In this document: positions 18,690-28,568 of the stretch, piece by piece
Position numbering within the stretch: position 1 is the first letter of the stretch
How the letters are laid out: the number at the start of each line of letters is the position of its first letter
DNA from: Thecamonas trahens ATCC 50062
Taxonomy: Eukaryota > Apusozoa > Apusomonadida > Apusomonadidae
Reading direction: 5' to 3'
DNA length: 64,000 nt
Assembly: GCF_000142905.1 (NCBI RefSeq)
Contig: NW_013657669.1
Span: 108,634 to 172,633 of the forward strand
Program-made: the position numbers and the translations under genes
The notes under the pieces: generated by a model
The model's input: only the letters and a program-made list of their open reading frames with translations
What the model was told of the DNA's origin: nothing
Database searches by the model: none

Positions 18690-19124
18690 CCATGCATACC
18701 CCCCTTCTCCTCCGACAACCAGTACATACTCATTCCCTTACCCACACTCTGGCCACCCCATCAACCGCTGACCGTAGCCAGGCGCAGCCACACCACACCA
18801 CCACACCACGTCGCTGCCCAAACCTTACCCACCACGTCCCCAATCCTATCCGATCCTTATAGATCATCTCCTCGCACCCCCCCCCCCCCNNNNNNNNNNN
18901 NNNNNNNNNNNNNNNNNNNNNNNNNNNNNNNNNNNNNNNNNNNNNNNNNNNNNNNNNNNNNNNNNNNNNNNNNNNNNNNNNNNNNNNNNTCCCCTGCTAC
19001 CGAAGGAACCCAACCCAACGGCCGCCCTCCCCCCCCTCCCCCTCCCCCCCTCCCCTCCTCCCCCCCCCCTCCATACTCACCCACCCACGACATACATGCA
19101 CACGTATACACACACAGAAGGCAT
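18690..19124. other. Intergenic with assembly gap
   Basis: This contains the N-gap and, on both sides, C-rich runs (18879-18889 and 19028-19068). A CACACGTATACACACACAG leader precedes the MICU1-like ATG. The true gap size is unknown and further repeats may be missing. Confidence 0.7.
18890..18989. other. 100-N assembly gap
   Basis: Exactly 100 N, the conventional size for a gap of unknown length. It follows an 11-base C-run and precedes more C-rich sequence, so the gap probably marks a homopolymer or C-rich block that could not be sequenced. Confidence 0.95.
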
Positions 19125-20426
19125 ATGGCATCGGTGGCTGGTCCGGCGAGTGGAGGACAGAGCGGGCGGACGAGCTCGGCGGTGGTGGCTGCGGCGGTGG
19201 CGGCAGTCGGGGCAGGCGGACTGGCGGCGTGGGTGGCGAGCAACCAAGAGCAGATGGGCGAGATGGAGGCTGACGAGGCGGTGGCGGTGCGGGAGGTGCG
19301 GGCGATGGTGGCGGCGGCAGCGGCAGAGGGCAAGAAGAAGGACAAGGACGGCGGAATGGTCCATGTTCCCACAGGCGTCCAGGAAGAGGTCAAGTACCGC
19401 TACGAGCTCCGCATCCGCCAGATGTCGGCACCCGAGAAGGTCTTTGAGTACTTTGCTTCAGTCGAGGATGCCGACGGCTCGCTCAAGATGACGCCGGTCG
19501 ACTTTATGCTCGCCATCACGCCTGTCGCCACGCAGCGGCCGGGCCTGCCGACCACGCTCTCGGACGACGCCGTCAAGCTCTTCGCTGACTTTGACGTCAA
19601 CCACGACGGACTCATCTCGTTTGCCGAGTACCTCTTCTTCATCACGCTCCTCTCCATCCCGGAAAGCGAGTTCCAGGTTGCTTTCAAGATGTTCGACACC
19701 AACCACGACGGAACCGTCGACGCCGACGAGTTCTCGCGGGTCATGGAGACGCTCAAGGACCGAACAGCCATCGGCCAGCACTCGCGCGGCGGCTCGCGCT
19801 CCTTCACGCACATGTCCGACAAGAACGAGTTTACCGAGACCTGCCGCGGTATCCACGCATTCTTCGGTGAGGACGGCAAGGGCTCGGTCTCGTTTGACGT
19901 CTTTGAGCAGTTTATGTCGCGCCTCCGTGCCACCATCATGCACATCGAGTTTGACTACTACGACGTCAACGACTCGGGCACCATCCCGGCTACTGCCTTT
20001 GCTCTCTCCGTCATCGGCTACGCCAAGACCAAGGACATCTCCATGTACCTTGACCGCATCCACACCCTCCCGGCCCACGTCAAGAACGCCCAGTTCACAT
20101 TCAAGCAGTTCCAGGACTTTAACAAGTTCCTCCGCTCCATCGACCAGGTCGCCCTCGCCATCACCCTCTACGGCGCCATCTCGGGCGGCTCCATCAAGGC
20201 CGAGGACTTTGCCCACGCCGCCCACGCTGTCGCGGGCGTCCAGCTCGACACCCTTCAGATGGAGCTCATGATCCACCTCTTTGACCACGACGGCGACGGC
20301 AAGCTCGACCCCGAGGAGCTCGCTGCTATTCTCGAAAAGAAAGCCTCGCGCGGCCTCAACCGCAAGCGCACCATTGGCATCTTTGACAAGCTCGCCTGCT
20401 GCAAGTCCTGCTTTGTCAACAACTAG
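19125..20426 (+). CDS. MICU1-type mitochondrial EF-hand protein
   Basis: 433 residues from the ATG at 19125. An N-terminal hydrophobic Ala-rich segment (about residues 18-39) could be a mitochondrial presequence or anchor. The segment RIRQMSAPEKVFEYFAS matches the start of the MICU1/2 core. Four EF-hand loops are visible: DVNHDGLISFAEY, DTNHDGTVDADEF, DVNDSGTIPATAF (lacks the position-12 acidic residue, probably inactive) and DHDGDGKLDPEEL. MICU proteins gate the mitochondrial calcium uniporter from the intermembrane space by sensing calcium. The usual MICU layout has two canonical EF-hands separated by a long helical region; this one appears to keep three canonical loops. Distinction between MICU1, MICU2 and MICU3 is not possible here. 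Confidence 0.8.
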   Translation: MASVAGPASGGQSGRTSSAVVAAAVAAVGAGGLAAWVASNQEQMGEMEADEAVAVREVRAMVAAAAAEGKKKDKDGGMVHVPTGVQEEVKYRYELRIRQMSAPEKVFEYFASVEDADGSLKMTPVDFMLAITPVATQRPGLPTTLSDDAVKLFADFDVNHDGLISFAEYLFFITLLSIPESEFQVAFKMFDTNHDGTVDADEFSRVMETLKDRTAIGQHSRGGSRSFTHMSDKNEFTETCRGIHAFFGEDGKGSVSFDVFEQFMSRLRATIMHIEFDYYDVNDSGTIPATAFALSVIGYAKTKDISMYLDRIHTLPAHVKNAQFTFKQFQDFNKFLRSIDQVALAITLYGAISGGSIKAEDFAHAAHAVAGVQLDTLQMELMIHLFDHDGDGKLDPEELAAILEKKASRGLNRKRTIGIFDKLACCKSCFVNN

Positions 20427-20501
20427 CCTCACTCTGCTAAACGAGCCTCCCACCACACCATGCCCGCCCAGCCCTGTCCAATCTCTTCTCTTCTTCAATT
20501 G

Positions 20502-22229
20502 TTATCCTGCAAACTCGATCAGGTCGTGCTCTGCCAGCTCGGCCGCCTCCTGCCGCTTTGCGTGCTTCTCCAGCCGCTCCGTACAAATGTCCTCGATGAA
20601 CCGCACATGGTTTGGGTAGCCATCGAGGAGCTCGAGCACGTCGTCGCGCCCGACCACCAGGATCTCGCACTGCGTCTTGGCCACAATGTTGGCTGTCCGC
20701 GGAATGCCCTTGAACGCGCCGACCTCACCAAAGAACGCGCCCTGGCCCATCGTATCCCACACCGTGGTCATGTCCTCGGCCCGGACCTCGACCGTTCCCG
20801 CCCGCAAAAAGTACATCTTGGACGAGATCTCGCCCATCCGCACAATGACGTCGCCGGCGTTAAACGAAATGCCCGGCTTGTGCGACTCCTCCACCACGTG
20901 GAGCAAGATCTGCGACCGCTTGTGCTGCATGAACATGACCCAATGCGCCAAGTTCTCATTGATCCGCTCGATGAATGGCTGCAGCTCCGGCAGAAGCTCC
21001 GCCGCCTCCTGCCACAGCGGCCGCAGGATGTTCTCGATGAACCCAACTTGTCCGGCCTCAAGCTGCGCCTGGTCGCGGTCCATGAACGACATGACCGGAA
21101 GACCCTCAATCTTCTCGCGGTCAGACTGCGCAAAGAACTCCTCCATCAAGTTCGTCGCCCACGGCCGCGACACCCACCACGGCCGCACCTCGTTCGAAAT
21201 GTCCGAGCAGCACACCATCATCCGACAGAGCCACTCGCGGTGGGTCGCGTCCTCCGGGTTGAACTCGGCCACCACCGCCCGCCACTGCGACCGCTGCGAG
21301 AAGTGCTTGCCCATGTCGGTCGAGAGCACGCATGCGATCACCGTCTTGCGCACAAACTTGTAGTCTTCCAGCGACAGGTGCTGTAGGATGTTGCACCGCG
21401 GCCGCTGCAAGATTCGAAAGCCCGTAGCGCAGTGATGGTTCTCCAGCACAGACTGGTCGTTGTAGTTGATAGCAAGGTCCGATCGCGAGTTGATGTGGTA
21501 GTTGTTGTTGAGCCCACGATGGTCCAAATCGTGGATGATGGTAGCCACCATCACAGACAGCCGCTCCAACGGCGTAAGGAACTATCCCCACTCGCCCATG
21601 TTCCCACGCAGTGACAAACCCCGCACCACCACCACCACACCCAGCCACCACCACCACCACACACCCAATACCCACACATACCACACATACCACACATGCC
21701 ACACATACCACACATGCCACCCACCCACGCATACCCAGTGAGTCCCCACCCCCTTCCCCCCCCCCCCCCCCCCCACTCCACACGCACTGCCATCCGTCCC
21801 CATGGCCATGTCCTTTTTTGGGGGCGGGGGGGTTTGTGATCTTCCTGAACTTCCAAACCCAGGGCGGCGGGTTATGAGAGCCAAAAAAACCCCCCCCCCC
21901 CCCCCCGCCCCCCTCGTGGGCACACGTACAAACTCAACCTCATCACAGGCATGGATGATGCAATAGAGCATCTGTGTGACACAGAAGCAGTGGTGGAAGT
22001 TGTGGAACGGCGTCTCGTGGTAGTTATGGCGGACGGTGTGGAGGAAGGTCTCCAGGATCTCCTCCTCGATCTGGAAGGCCTCCACAAAGCCCTGCTCACG
22101 GAACATGTACTCGATGAGGTAGACACACTGCTCACGAGAGTAGTGCCACATGTCAAAGTCCGGTGTCGTTAGGGACTCTTTCACCTCGTCGGTGATAAAC
22201 GCACGAGGATCATCAGACGTCGCTGCCAT
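20502..22229 (-). CDS. Cyclic-nucleotide phosphodiesterase with C-terminal cNMP-binding domain
   Basis: Exon 1 is 22229-21930 and exon 2 is 21581-20502, joined in phase 0 (GTACGT ... GGGATAG), giving 459 residues. The class I PDE catalytic domain is present: HNYHETPFHNFHH, then LERLSVMVATIIHDLDHRG with the metal-binding HDLDH at about residues 117-121, then YNDQSVLENHH. After a helical region, residues about 335-450 form a CAP-family cyclic-nucleotide-binding domain (AGDVIVRMGEISSKMYFLRA, FGEVGAFKGIPRTANI) that includes the conserved FGE...R phosphate-binding cassette. It would hydrolyse cAMP or cGMP, with the C-terminal domain a likely allosteric sensor or feedback site. The 348-bp intron carries G-runs and a short tandem repeat. 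Class I PDEs usually have GAF, PAS or TM partners. Confidence 0.85.
21661..21735. repeat. CACACATAC-type tandem repeat inside an intron
   Basis: Imperfect repeats of CCACACATAC / CCACACATGC about 10 bp long, lying within the intron of the phosphodiesterase gene next to long C-runs (21757-21775 and 21888-21906). Confidence 0.8.
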
Positions 22230-22374
22230 CGCCGATTGGGCCGAGTTGCACGAGTCGAGTGGTGCCCGTTTTCACTGCCGCCAGACCGCCCGTCCCCTCC
22301 GCCTGCCTTTGCCGCCCACCACTCGCGCGGCCGCTCATCACTCCCTCCAAACATACACAGACTCGTTCACTCTT

Positions 22375-25300
22375 CTACGCGGTGTAGCTTGCACTGCTGC
22401 ACTCCCGGCTGCTGCTGCTGCTCGCACGATCGTTGACCGAGTACCAGCCAGATGACGTCCGATCATACCGGTCCGAGTACGACGACTCGCCCGGTCCGCG
22501 CGGCTTGCGCGTCATCCCGCGCGACGCGCGATCATGTCGCCGGGCCCGCCGCCGCCGCCACAATCCGCGCACTATCCGGCCGCAGACCAGAACCACAAGC
22601 CCGAGCCCGCACGCCGCCCATCCGCCCACGAGAACAAGGCCAAAGAGCTGTGTCGAGACGTCGACAGCGCCAGCGGCGCCCAGAAGCGAGACGAGCGCCG
22701 CCCAGCAAACACACCCGTACCCGACCACCGAGAGCCACCGCATTCGCGCCGTCAGTTGCACCGCAGCCTGCGACACACTGTGCGCAACCACTCCGCACCC
22801 CGCAACCGCGAGCATCACTCCCGGCGCCCAGGCTGTGCCTGCCGGCGCGTACGTCAGTGCCAACACCCCGGCAAGCTTGCCCACCACCTCAACGACTATC
22901 ACGTGCGGAACGAGCCGCTCGGTAAGCGTCGGCGGTGCCGCCATTCGCAGATACAGGCCAACGCTCGACGCAGAAAGCGCAAGCAGGACGCCCGCCGCTA
23001 GAAGCACCGTCGCGCTCACCCGACCGTCGACCTCCCAGTCGGCGCCGAGCGCGCACAGTCGGAGCAGTGGCACAAGCCCGCCCTGTACTGCCGCAGGCGC
23101 CACAAACGACGCAAGCAGCGGAACGACGCCCACAAGCCGCGGTCCGAGCCAAAGCCAGCTCCGCCGCCACGAGAACGCCCGCCACGAGAGCGGCGACCGC
23201 GCACCGCGCGCGCCCAGAACGGCCACGCTGAACAGTACAAAGCCGACCCCGAGCAGCCACCACACCCCAAGCCCGGTCAGCAGCAGCACGAGCCCGGTCC
23301 CGCGTGGCCGCGCAGAACCGCCTGAAATGCTCTCCAGCACCTGGTGGAGCCCGGCTCCGGCACCCCAGCTCGGCGGATGCACCAGCAGCGCAAGGCCAGC
23401 AAGCTGCACAAGCTCCGCAGTCCGTGCACTCAGCGCCACAGCGTTGGCAAACGAGCTCCGCCACGCCACGTCCTTTGGCAGCGGCACCACAAACGCCCGC
23501 GGCGACCACGCCACAAACGCGGCGTACTGCGTCACCACAAGTACGCCTGCGCACGCCCATCCGCCCAGCACCGCTGCCATCCGTACTCCCTCCGTCTCGC
23601 CCCACCCGCGTGCAGAGACGAGGACCGCCAGCCCCACGCCCACAACCAGGAGCCATGCGTGGAGCCACGTCGGCGAAGCGTGCCACGAAATCGACGAGCA
23701 CGAGGTGCACGAGCCGGAGCTTCGCGCAAACTCGGTCCGCACTGCGTTCGACAGCCGGTCGCCGCGGCTATTGGCCACAAGCAAGTCGCGCGGCGCCTGC
23801 ACAGAGCCTTCCGAGTAGCCCTGCAGCACAAGCTCACCGTCGGTCGTCGACCCGTCAGACTGCCACGAGCCTACCCGTGAGAGCAGCGACGACGTAGAGT
23901 AGTGCAAAATGTCAAAGGTCGAGACGGAGCCGGACGTCTCGCGCGCCTCCTGCTCCTCGCTCTCGCTCCCCAGCACTGCAGACACATCGCTGCTCGTCGC
24001 ACCGCCAGGCACAAGATGGGCCTCGCCTGGAATAAACGACAGCCGCGTCCCACCGAGCCTTTCGTCTGCCATGTCCGAGACCAGCGCCAGCGGCTCGCCC
24101 CGCCGCACAACAGAGCCCAGCACCGCCGCAGGCAGAACGACCACCGACGCCACAGCCGCAGCCACCGCCCCGGCCCAGAGCCCCGCATATCGCACCGCCC
24201 AGATCCGGTTGCGTTCGCGCGAGTACTCGCGCTCCTCCTCTCGGTCCATGCTCCCGCGGAAGGCCACCTCGACGCTCGCGTACTCGCGCCGGATGTGCTC
24301 GGCCCACGGCGTTCCGTGCGCAAACCGCAGTGCGTCGCCGCGCCCGCGCACCACGCACTCGAGCGGTGTTAGCCCGCGCGCGTCCTCCGCATACAGCCCG
24401 CCCTGCATAGACTCGGGCGCCTCGGCGCCCAGCAGCGAGTTAAGGAGCACCTCGGCTGCAAGCGCATTGCCGGCCGTCCCGATCTCGTGGAGGAGCGAGC
24501 CGTAGAACCCGTGCCCAAACTCGGATATTGAGTCCACAAACTGGTACGCCGCGCTCAGCTGCTCGCGAAAGACGGGCAGCCGCGAGCCCGGCCGCGCCGC
24601 ATGGAGTAGCGCAAGGAGAATCGGCCGCGTGCTCACCGTCAGCGCAGACGCTAGGAGCTCCAGCCCGTTGCGGAGATACGGATCCGAGTGCAGCGTCCGT
24701 GAGAGCCAAAACACGCCCTGCGGCACCCCGCCCTCATGCGGCGGCAGTGCCCGCACCATCGCATCCAGCACGTCCGGCGCCGGCAGTGTCAGCCGTCGCC
24801 GCCGCGCGTTGACCCCATGCGCCACAAGGACCGAGCTCAGCGCCTCGCCGGCCGCCGCAAAGTAGTCCCGCAGCGGCCGCGACGGCGCAACTGCCAACGA
24901 CCGCGGCAGCGGCGTCAGCCAGTACAGCGGCGACGCGCCAGCCACTCCGTTCAGGAGCTTGAGCGCCGCCCGATTACCGGCCCGCAGCGCCGCCATCGCC
25001 GCCACGTCATACCGCACCGCCACTCCGCGAGCGAGGCACCCACGAAGGAGCAGCGCCAGCATCTCTAGCGGCACAGCCGGTCGCTGCACCCCAAACAACA
25101 GCGCCCGCTTGAGCACAAAGTCCTCCACAGACGCACCCGACACGTAATGTGTCGCAAGTAGTGCGGTCGCAAGCTCAACATCGCCCAGCCCAGCCGCAAG
25201 ATCCAGCAGCGTCGCTGTCGGGTCCGAGAGCGAAACCACGCCGTCGTCCCAGAGCGTAAACGCGTTGCACGCAATGTCCAGCGGCGGGTAAACGTACTCC

Positions 25301-26813
25301 ATGTCGACCACGTACCGGACCCCGTGCGACCGCAGCTCCTGAGTCTCGGTCGTGCCCTCGCCCGAATCGTCCTCGCCCGATCCCCCAAGCGACGATCCGA
25401 GCGCGTCGAGCGAGACTCGGTACGAGCCAGCATCGCTTTTGCGCCGCGATCCACCCGACAGCGACGCCGTCGGTGTCGAGACCGACTCGGAGCTTCCGGG
25501 CACCGACGAGAGCGCCGAGCTCGAGCTCGAGCCCAGATGCGTGGCATTGAGTGCGCGCCCAGCAGATGCCACAAATGCGTCGGGTGCAAGACCATTGACT
25601 TCGGTCAGCGAGAGGTTGCCCTGGACGCCAGCGACTAGCGCTGAGAGGCCCTCCAGCCCAAGCTCGTTGCCACGGGCATCGAGGACCTCGAGCGACGCGT
25701 TGGCGGCCAGCGGTGCAAAGAGCGCGCTGGCGCCACACCCGGCCTTGATGGCGTTGTTGGCTATGTTGAGCACCCGGAGAGTCGTGTTGTGTGCCACTGC
25801 CCGCCCGAGCGCCCTCAGACCGACAGTCCCAGGCGCCGCCTTGTCGGCCGCAGGGCCAGAGCCAAGCTCATTGCCTGCTGCCTGAAGAATGACCAGAGAA
25901 GGGTTCCTCGCAAGCGCACTACCGATTTCCGCCAGCGCCCCGTCGGTCAGCCCAGTCTTGTTGACGTTGAGCTCGGTGAGCGTGCCGTTGAGTGCAAGTG
26001 CCCGCGCCAGCGCAGTTCCGCCCTCGCTACCGAGCGTGTTGCCCTCGAGCACCAGCGCAACGAGCGAGGTGTTGAACTGGGCGAGCGCGTGGAAGAGCGG
26101 GACCGAGGCCTTGGCCGTGAACCGTGAGTTGTACGCGAGGTTGAGCACCTCGACCTCGCACGTCCGCGACTGGAGGAGCTCAGCCCATGGCGCAGGCGAA
26201 GTCGTGTTGTACGCCATGTCAAGCTGCACAAGCGATGGCGCCTTGCCCATGGCGCCGGTGTCTCGGGCTGGGTGTGCCAGCGCACGCACAAGATGCCTCG
26301 CGCCCTTGTCACCAATGGCGTTGTCCACAAGGCTCAACCGCCGCAGATCCGAGTGCGGCGAGGCCAGAAGTGCGCCGAGCGCACGCGCCCCACGGTTGTC
26401 AATCTCGTTGCCATCCAGCAGCAGCGTCCGGAGCACCGAGTTTGTGTAGAGGCCCTCGACGAGTAGGGTCAGTCCCGCCACCGAGAATGCCGACGCTGAG
26501 ACGTCCAGCTCCATAACAATAGAAATAGCGTCTTGCGGCGCGATCGGCAGCACAGGCTCGGGGTCCGAGTCAATCTCGATCGCATCTGTGGAGAGGTAGG
26601 TTGCCAAAAAGGCCAAGTCAGCGTCAGTCACTCCGAGACCCGACACATCCACCGTCGTCACCGCATCCGAGAGGAACAGATACTTGATAGACTGCGGCAG
26701 CGACTGCTCCGCAGAGCCAAGCGAGACTGTATGTTCAAACATCGACGACGAGTCGACATGGTCGGACCGAGGCACATGTGCCTTGGCCTGGGCCGGAGTC
26801 GGGCTTGGCGACA

Positions 26814-26856
<43 letters not shown>

Positions 26857-27141
26857 AGCAGAGCTCGAGTTTGCACTCCTCAGTCCTGCATTTAGCTGCT
26901 TCTGCTTGCTTTGGCCAGTGGAGGAGAAAGTGGAAGAAGAGGTTGACGTGCTCGAACTTGAGCTCAAACCGGTGGATGCCCGCTGCCGCCGCCGCCGGCC
27001 ACCACCACCAGTCGCTGTTGGCGACAACTTTGTCAACGAGGAGGAGGAGGAGGAGGAAGAAGAAGAAGAAGAGGTGGTGGTCGAAGATAAAGACGATGCA
27101 AGCTTGCCCACAGAAGTAGAGCCTGCATCAGGTATGCCCAT
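22375..27141 (-). CDS. Giant LRR and multi-pass membrane protein
   Basis: 1588 residues from the ATG at 27141 to the TAG at 22375, uninterrupted. The N-terminal 140 residues are Ser/Thr-rich with several polySer runs. About residues 190-560 are ribonuclease-inhibitor-type leucine-rich repeats, for example LRTLLLDGNEIDNRGARALG and LTELNVNKTGLTDGALAEIG. A helical region with ankyrin-like helices (ATLLDLAAGLGDVELATALL) follows. Near residue 1030 one strong TM segment appears (AGAVAAAVASVVVLPAAVLG), then a Ser/Glu-rich loop, then about eight to ten TM segments and an Arg/Ser-rich tail. LRR, ankyrin-like and polytopic channel-like parts in one protein suggest a sensor or signalling membrane protein; function is unknown. 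No upstream exon is needed. It is head-to-head with the PIH1 gene. Confidence 0.75.
26814..26860. repeat. GAC repeat coding polySer
   Basis: About fourteen GAC units on the plus strand, read as Ser codons by the minus-strand LRR protein. A second Ser-coding GAG/GAA tract lies at 27040-27075. Confidence 0.85.
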
Positions 27142-27484
27142 GTCTCCTGCAGTGGAGAAAGGTATTGTCCCGGCGGGGGGCGGGGGGGCGGGGCGGGGAG
27201 GGGGTCGACAGAGACGGGCGCACTACCAGTATTCGACCAGCATCTGCCCAGTACATCTGAAGCATACTCGGCTTTGGTTCCATGGCCCGATCCATCCATG
27301 GGATGAATAATCCTCTTCATCAGCTCTCATACGGGAGAATCCAGTTGCTCATGGCCTGGCCTGCCTAGCTCGACCGAGTCAGCTGACACTCACCATTATC
27401 TCTCGTCGCCATGATTGGGTTTCGTCAGACACACCCCTCTTGCTCAATCACACACACACACACGCACCGACGCACAGTCCAGCC

Positions 27485-28540
27485 ATGGAGGAGCTGTGGA
27501 ACAAGCTCGACGAGATGGCAGTCAAGGACCCAGAGACTTATGCAAAGCTGGTGGCGTCGGCGGCGGCGGCAGAGGAGGATGGCGACGCCAAGGGCGGGTT
27601 GAGCGGGCAGGGCAGCAGTGGCAAGGGGGTGTTCATCGCGCCGGATCCGGGGCTGGTGCTCAAGATGGCGCTGCCGGGTGGAAAGGGCAAGCTGTTTGTC
27701 AACGTCTGCTCACACGAGCGCATCGAGCCGCCGGTGCCCATGACGCCGGCGCAGGCTGCTACGCGCGGCATCGACCTCGACGCCCTGCCCGCGTCAGACG
27801 TGCCGATGCGGTATCCGCTGTCGTCGGGCGAGCTGCGCGAGGCGGTGGACAAGTCAGGCAAGCCGTGCAAGGTGTGGGACGTGGTCCTCAATCCGCTGGC
27901 TGTCGACGAAGCTCGCGCTGCGCCTGACAAGGCCTGGTTCATTGCACAGCTCGTCCTGCAGACCTGCGAGGGCAAGCACGCGCTCGGCATCGACCTCGAC
28001 TCTCTCGCCATCACAGACGTCAAGTTCCTCAAGAACCGCAAGTACTGGGACCTCCCTGTCCGCCCGCAGTATATTGCAGACCGCGCCGCCGAGCGCGCAG
28101 GCACCTCCCCGGCCATCATCACCTCCGAGGTCGCCGCCAACGAGGCCGCCACCGGCGAGGCTCTGCTCTCGGCCTCCAAGTCCAAGGTCCTCTCTTCGCG
28201 GCCGAATTCCACGGCCAAGGCCAAGGCTGGGCCGACGCCGCTGGCTCCAGTCATGGACGTTGTGCCGGGGCCGACCGGCGCGCCAGCCAAGCTTGTCATC
28301 ACCATCGACGTCTCGGCCGCCTCCGCCCCGTCCGCTCGGCCGCCGACCTCGCGCTCTCGCTCGACCTCTCCAGTTGCGTCCTCTCGATTGCACCGGCACC
28401 GCAGCTCAAGCTCGGCAGCGTCTCGCTTGATCTTCCGTTTGCTGTCGACGGCAACCGGGTCATGGCTCAGTTTGACCGTGCCTCGACTACGCTCACCGTC
28501 CGCATGCCTGTTGTCGGCCGGCTCACCGCGCCGCAGTAAG
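27485..28540 (+). CDS. PIH1-domain protein, one frame break
   Basis: From the ATG at 27485 the frame reads MEELWNKLDEMAVKDPETYA and the PIH1 core (KLFVNVCSHERIEPPVPMTP, then MRYPLSSGELREAVDKSGKP and VVLNPLAVDEA). PIH1 proteins are Hsp90 co-chaperone adaptors (R2TP-like) and, in flagellates, axonemal dynein assembly factors. Around 28330-28342 coding passes to the -1 frame. It then shows a CS-like beta domain (LALSLDLSSCVLSIAPAPQL, VMAQFDRASTTLTVRMPVVG) and ends with a TAA at 28540. One missing base in CGGCCGCCGAC would give about 352 residues. A TTG in-frame upstream is not used as start. CACACACACGCACC directly precedes the ATG. Which PIH paralogue it is cannot be decided here. Confidence 0.75.
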
Positions 28541-28568
28541 CGTGGATCGTTGTACAAGGCAGCGACAT

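Noticed and set aside
26684-27310. Plus-strand acidic ORF opposite the LRR gene N-terminus
   Set aside because: It is generated by GAC/GAG repeats that code polySer on the real strand.
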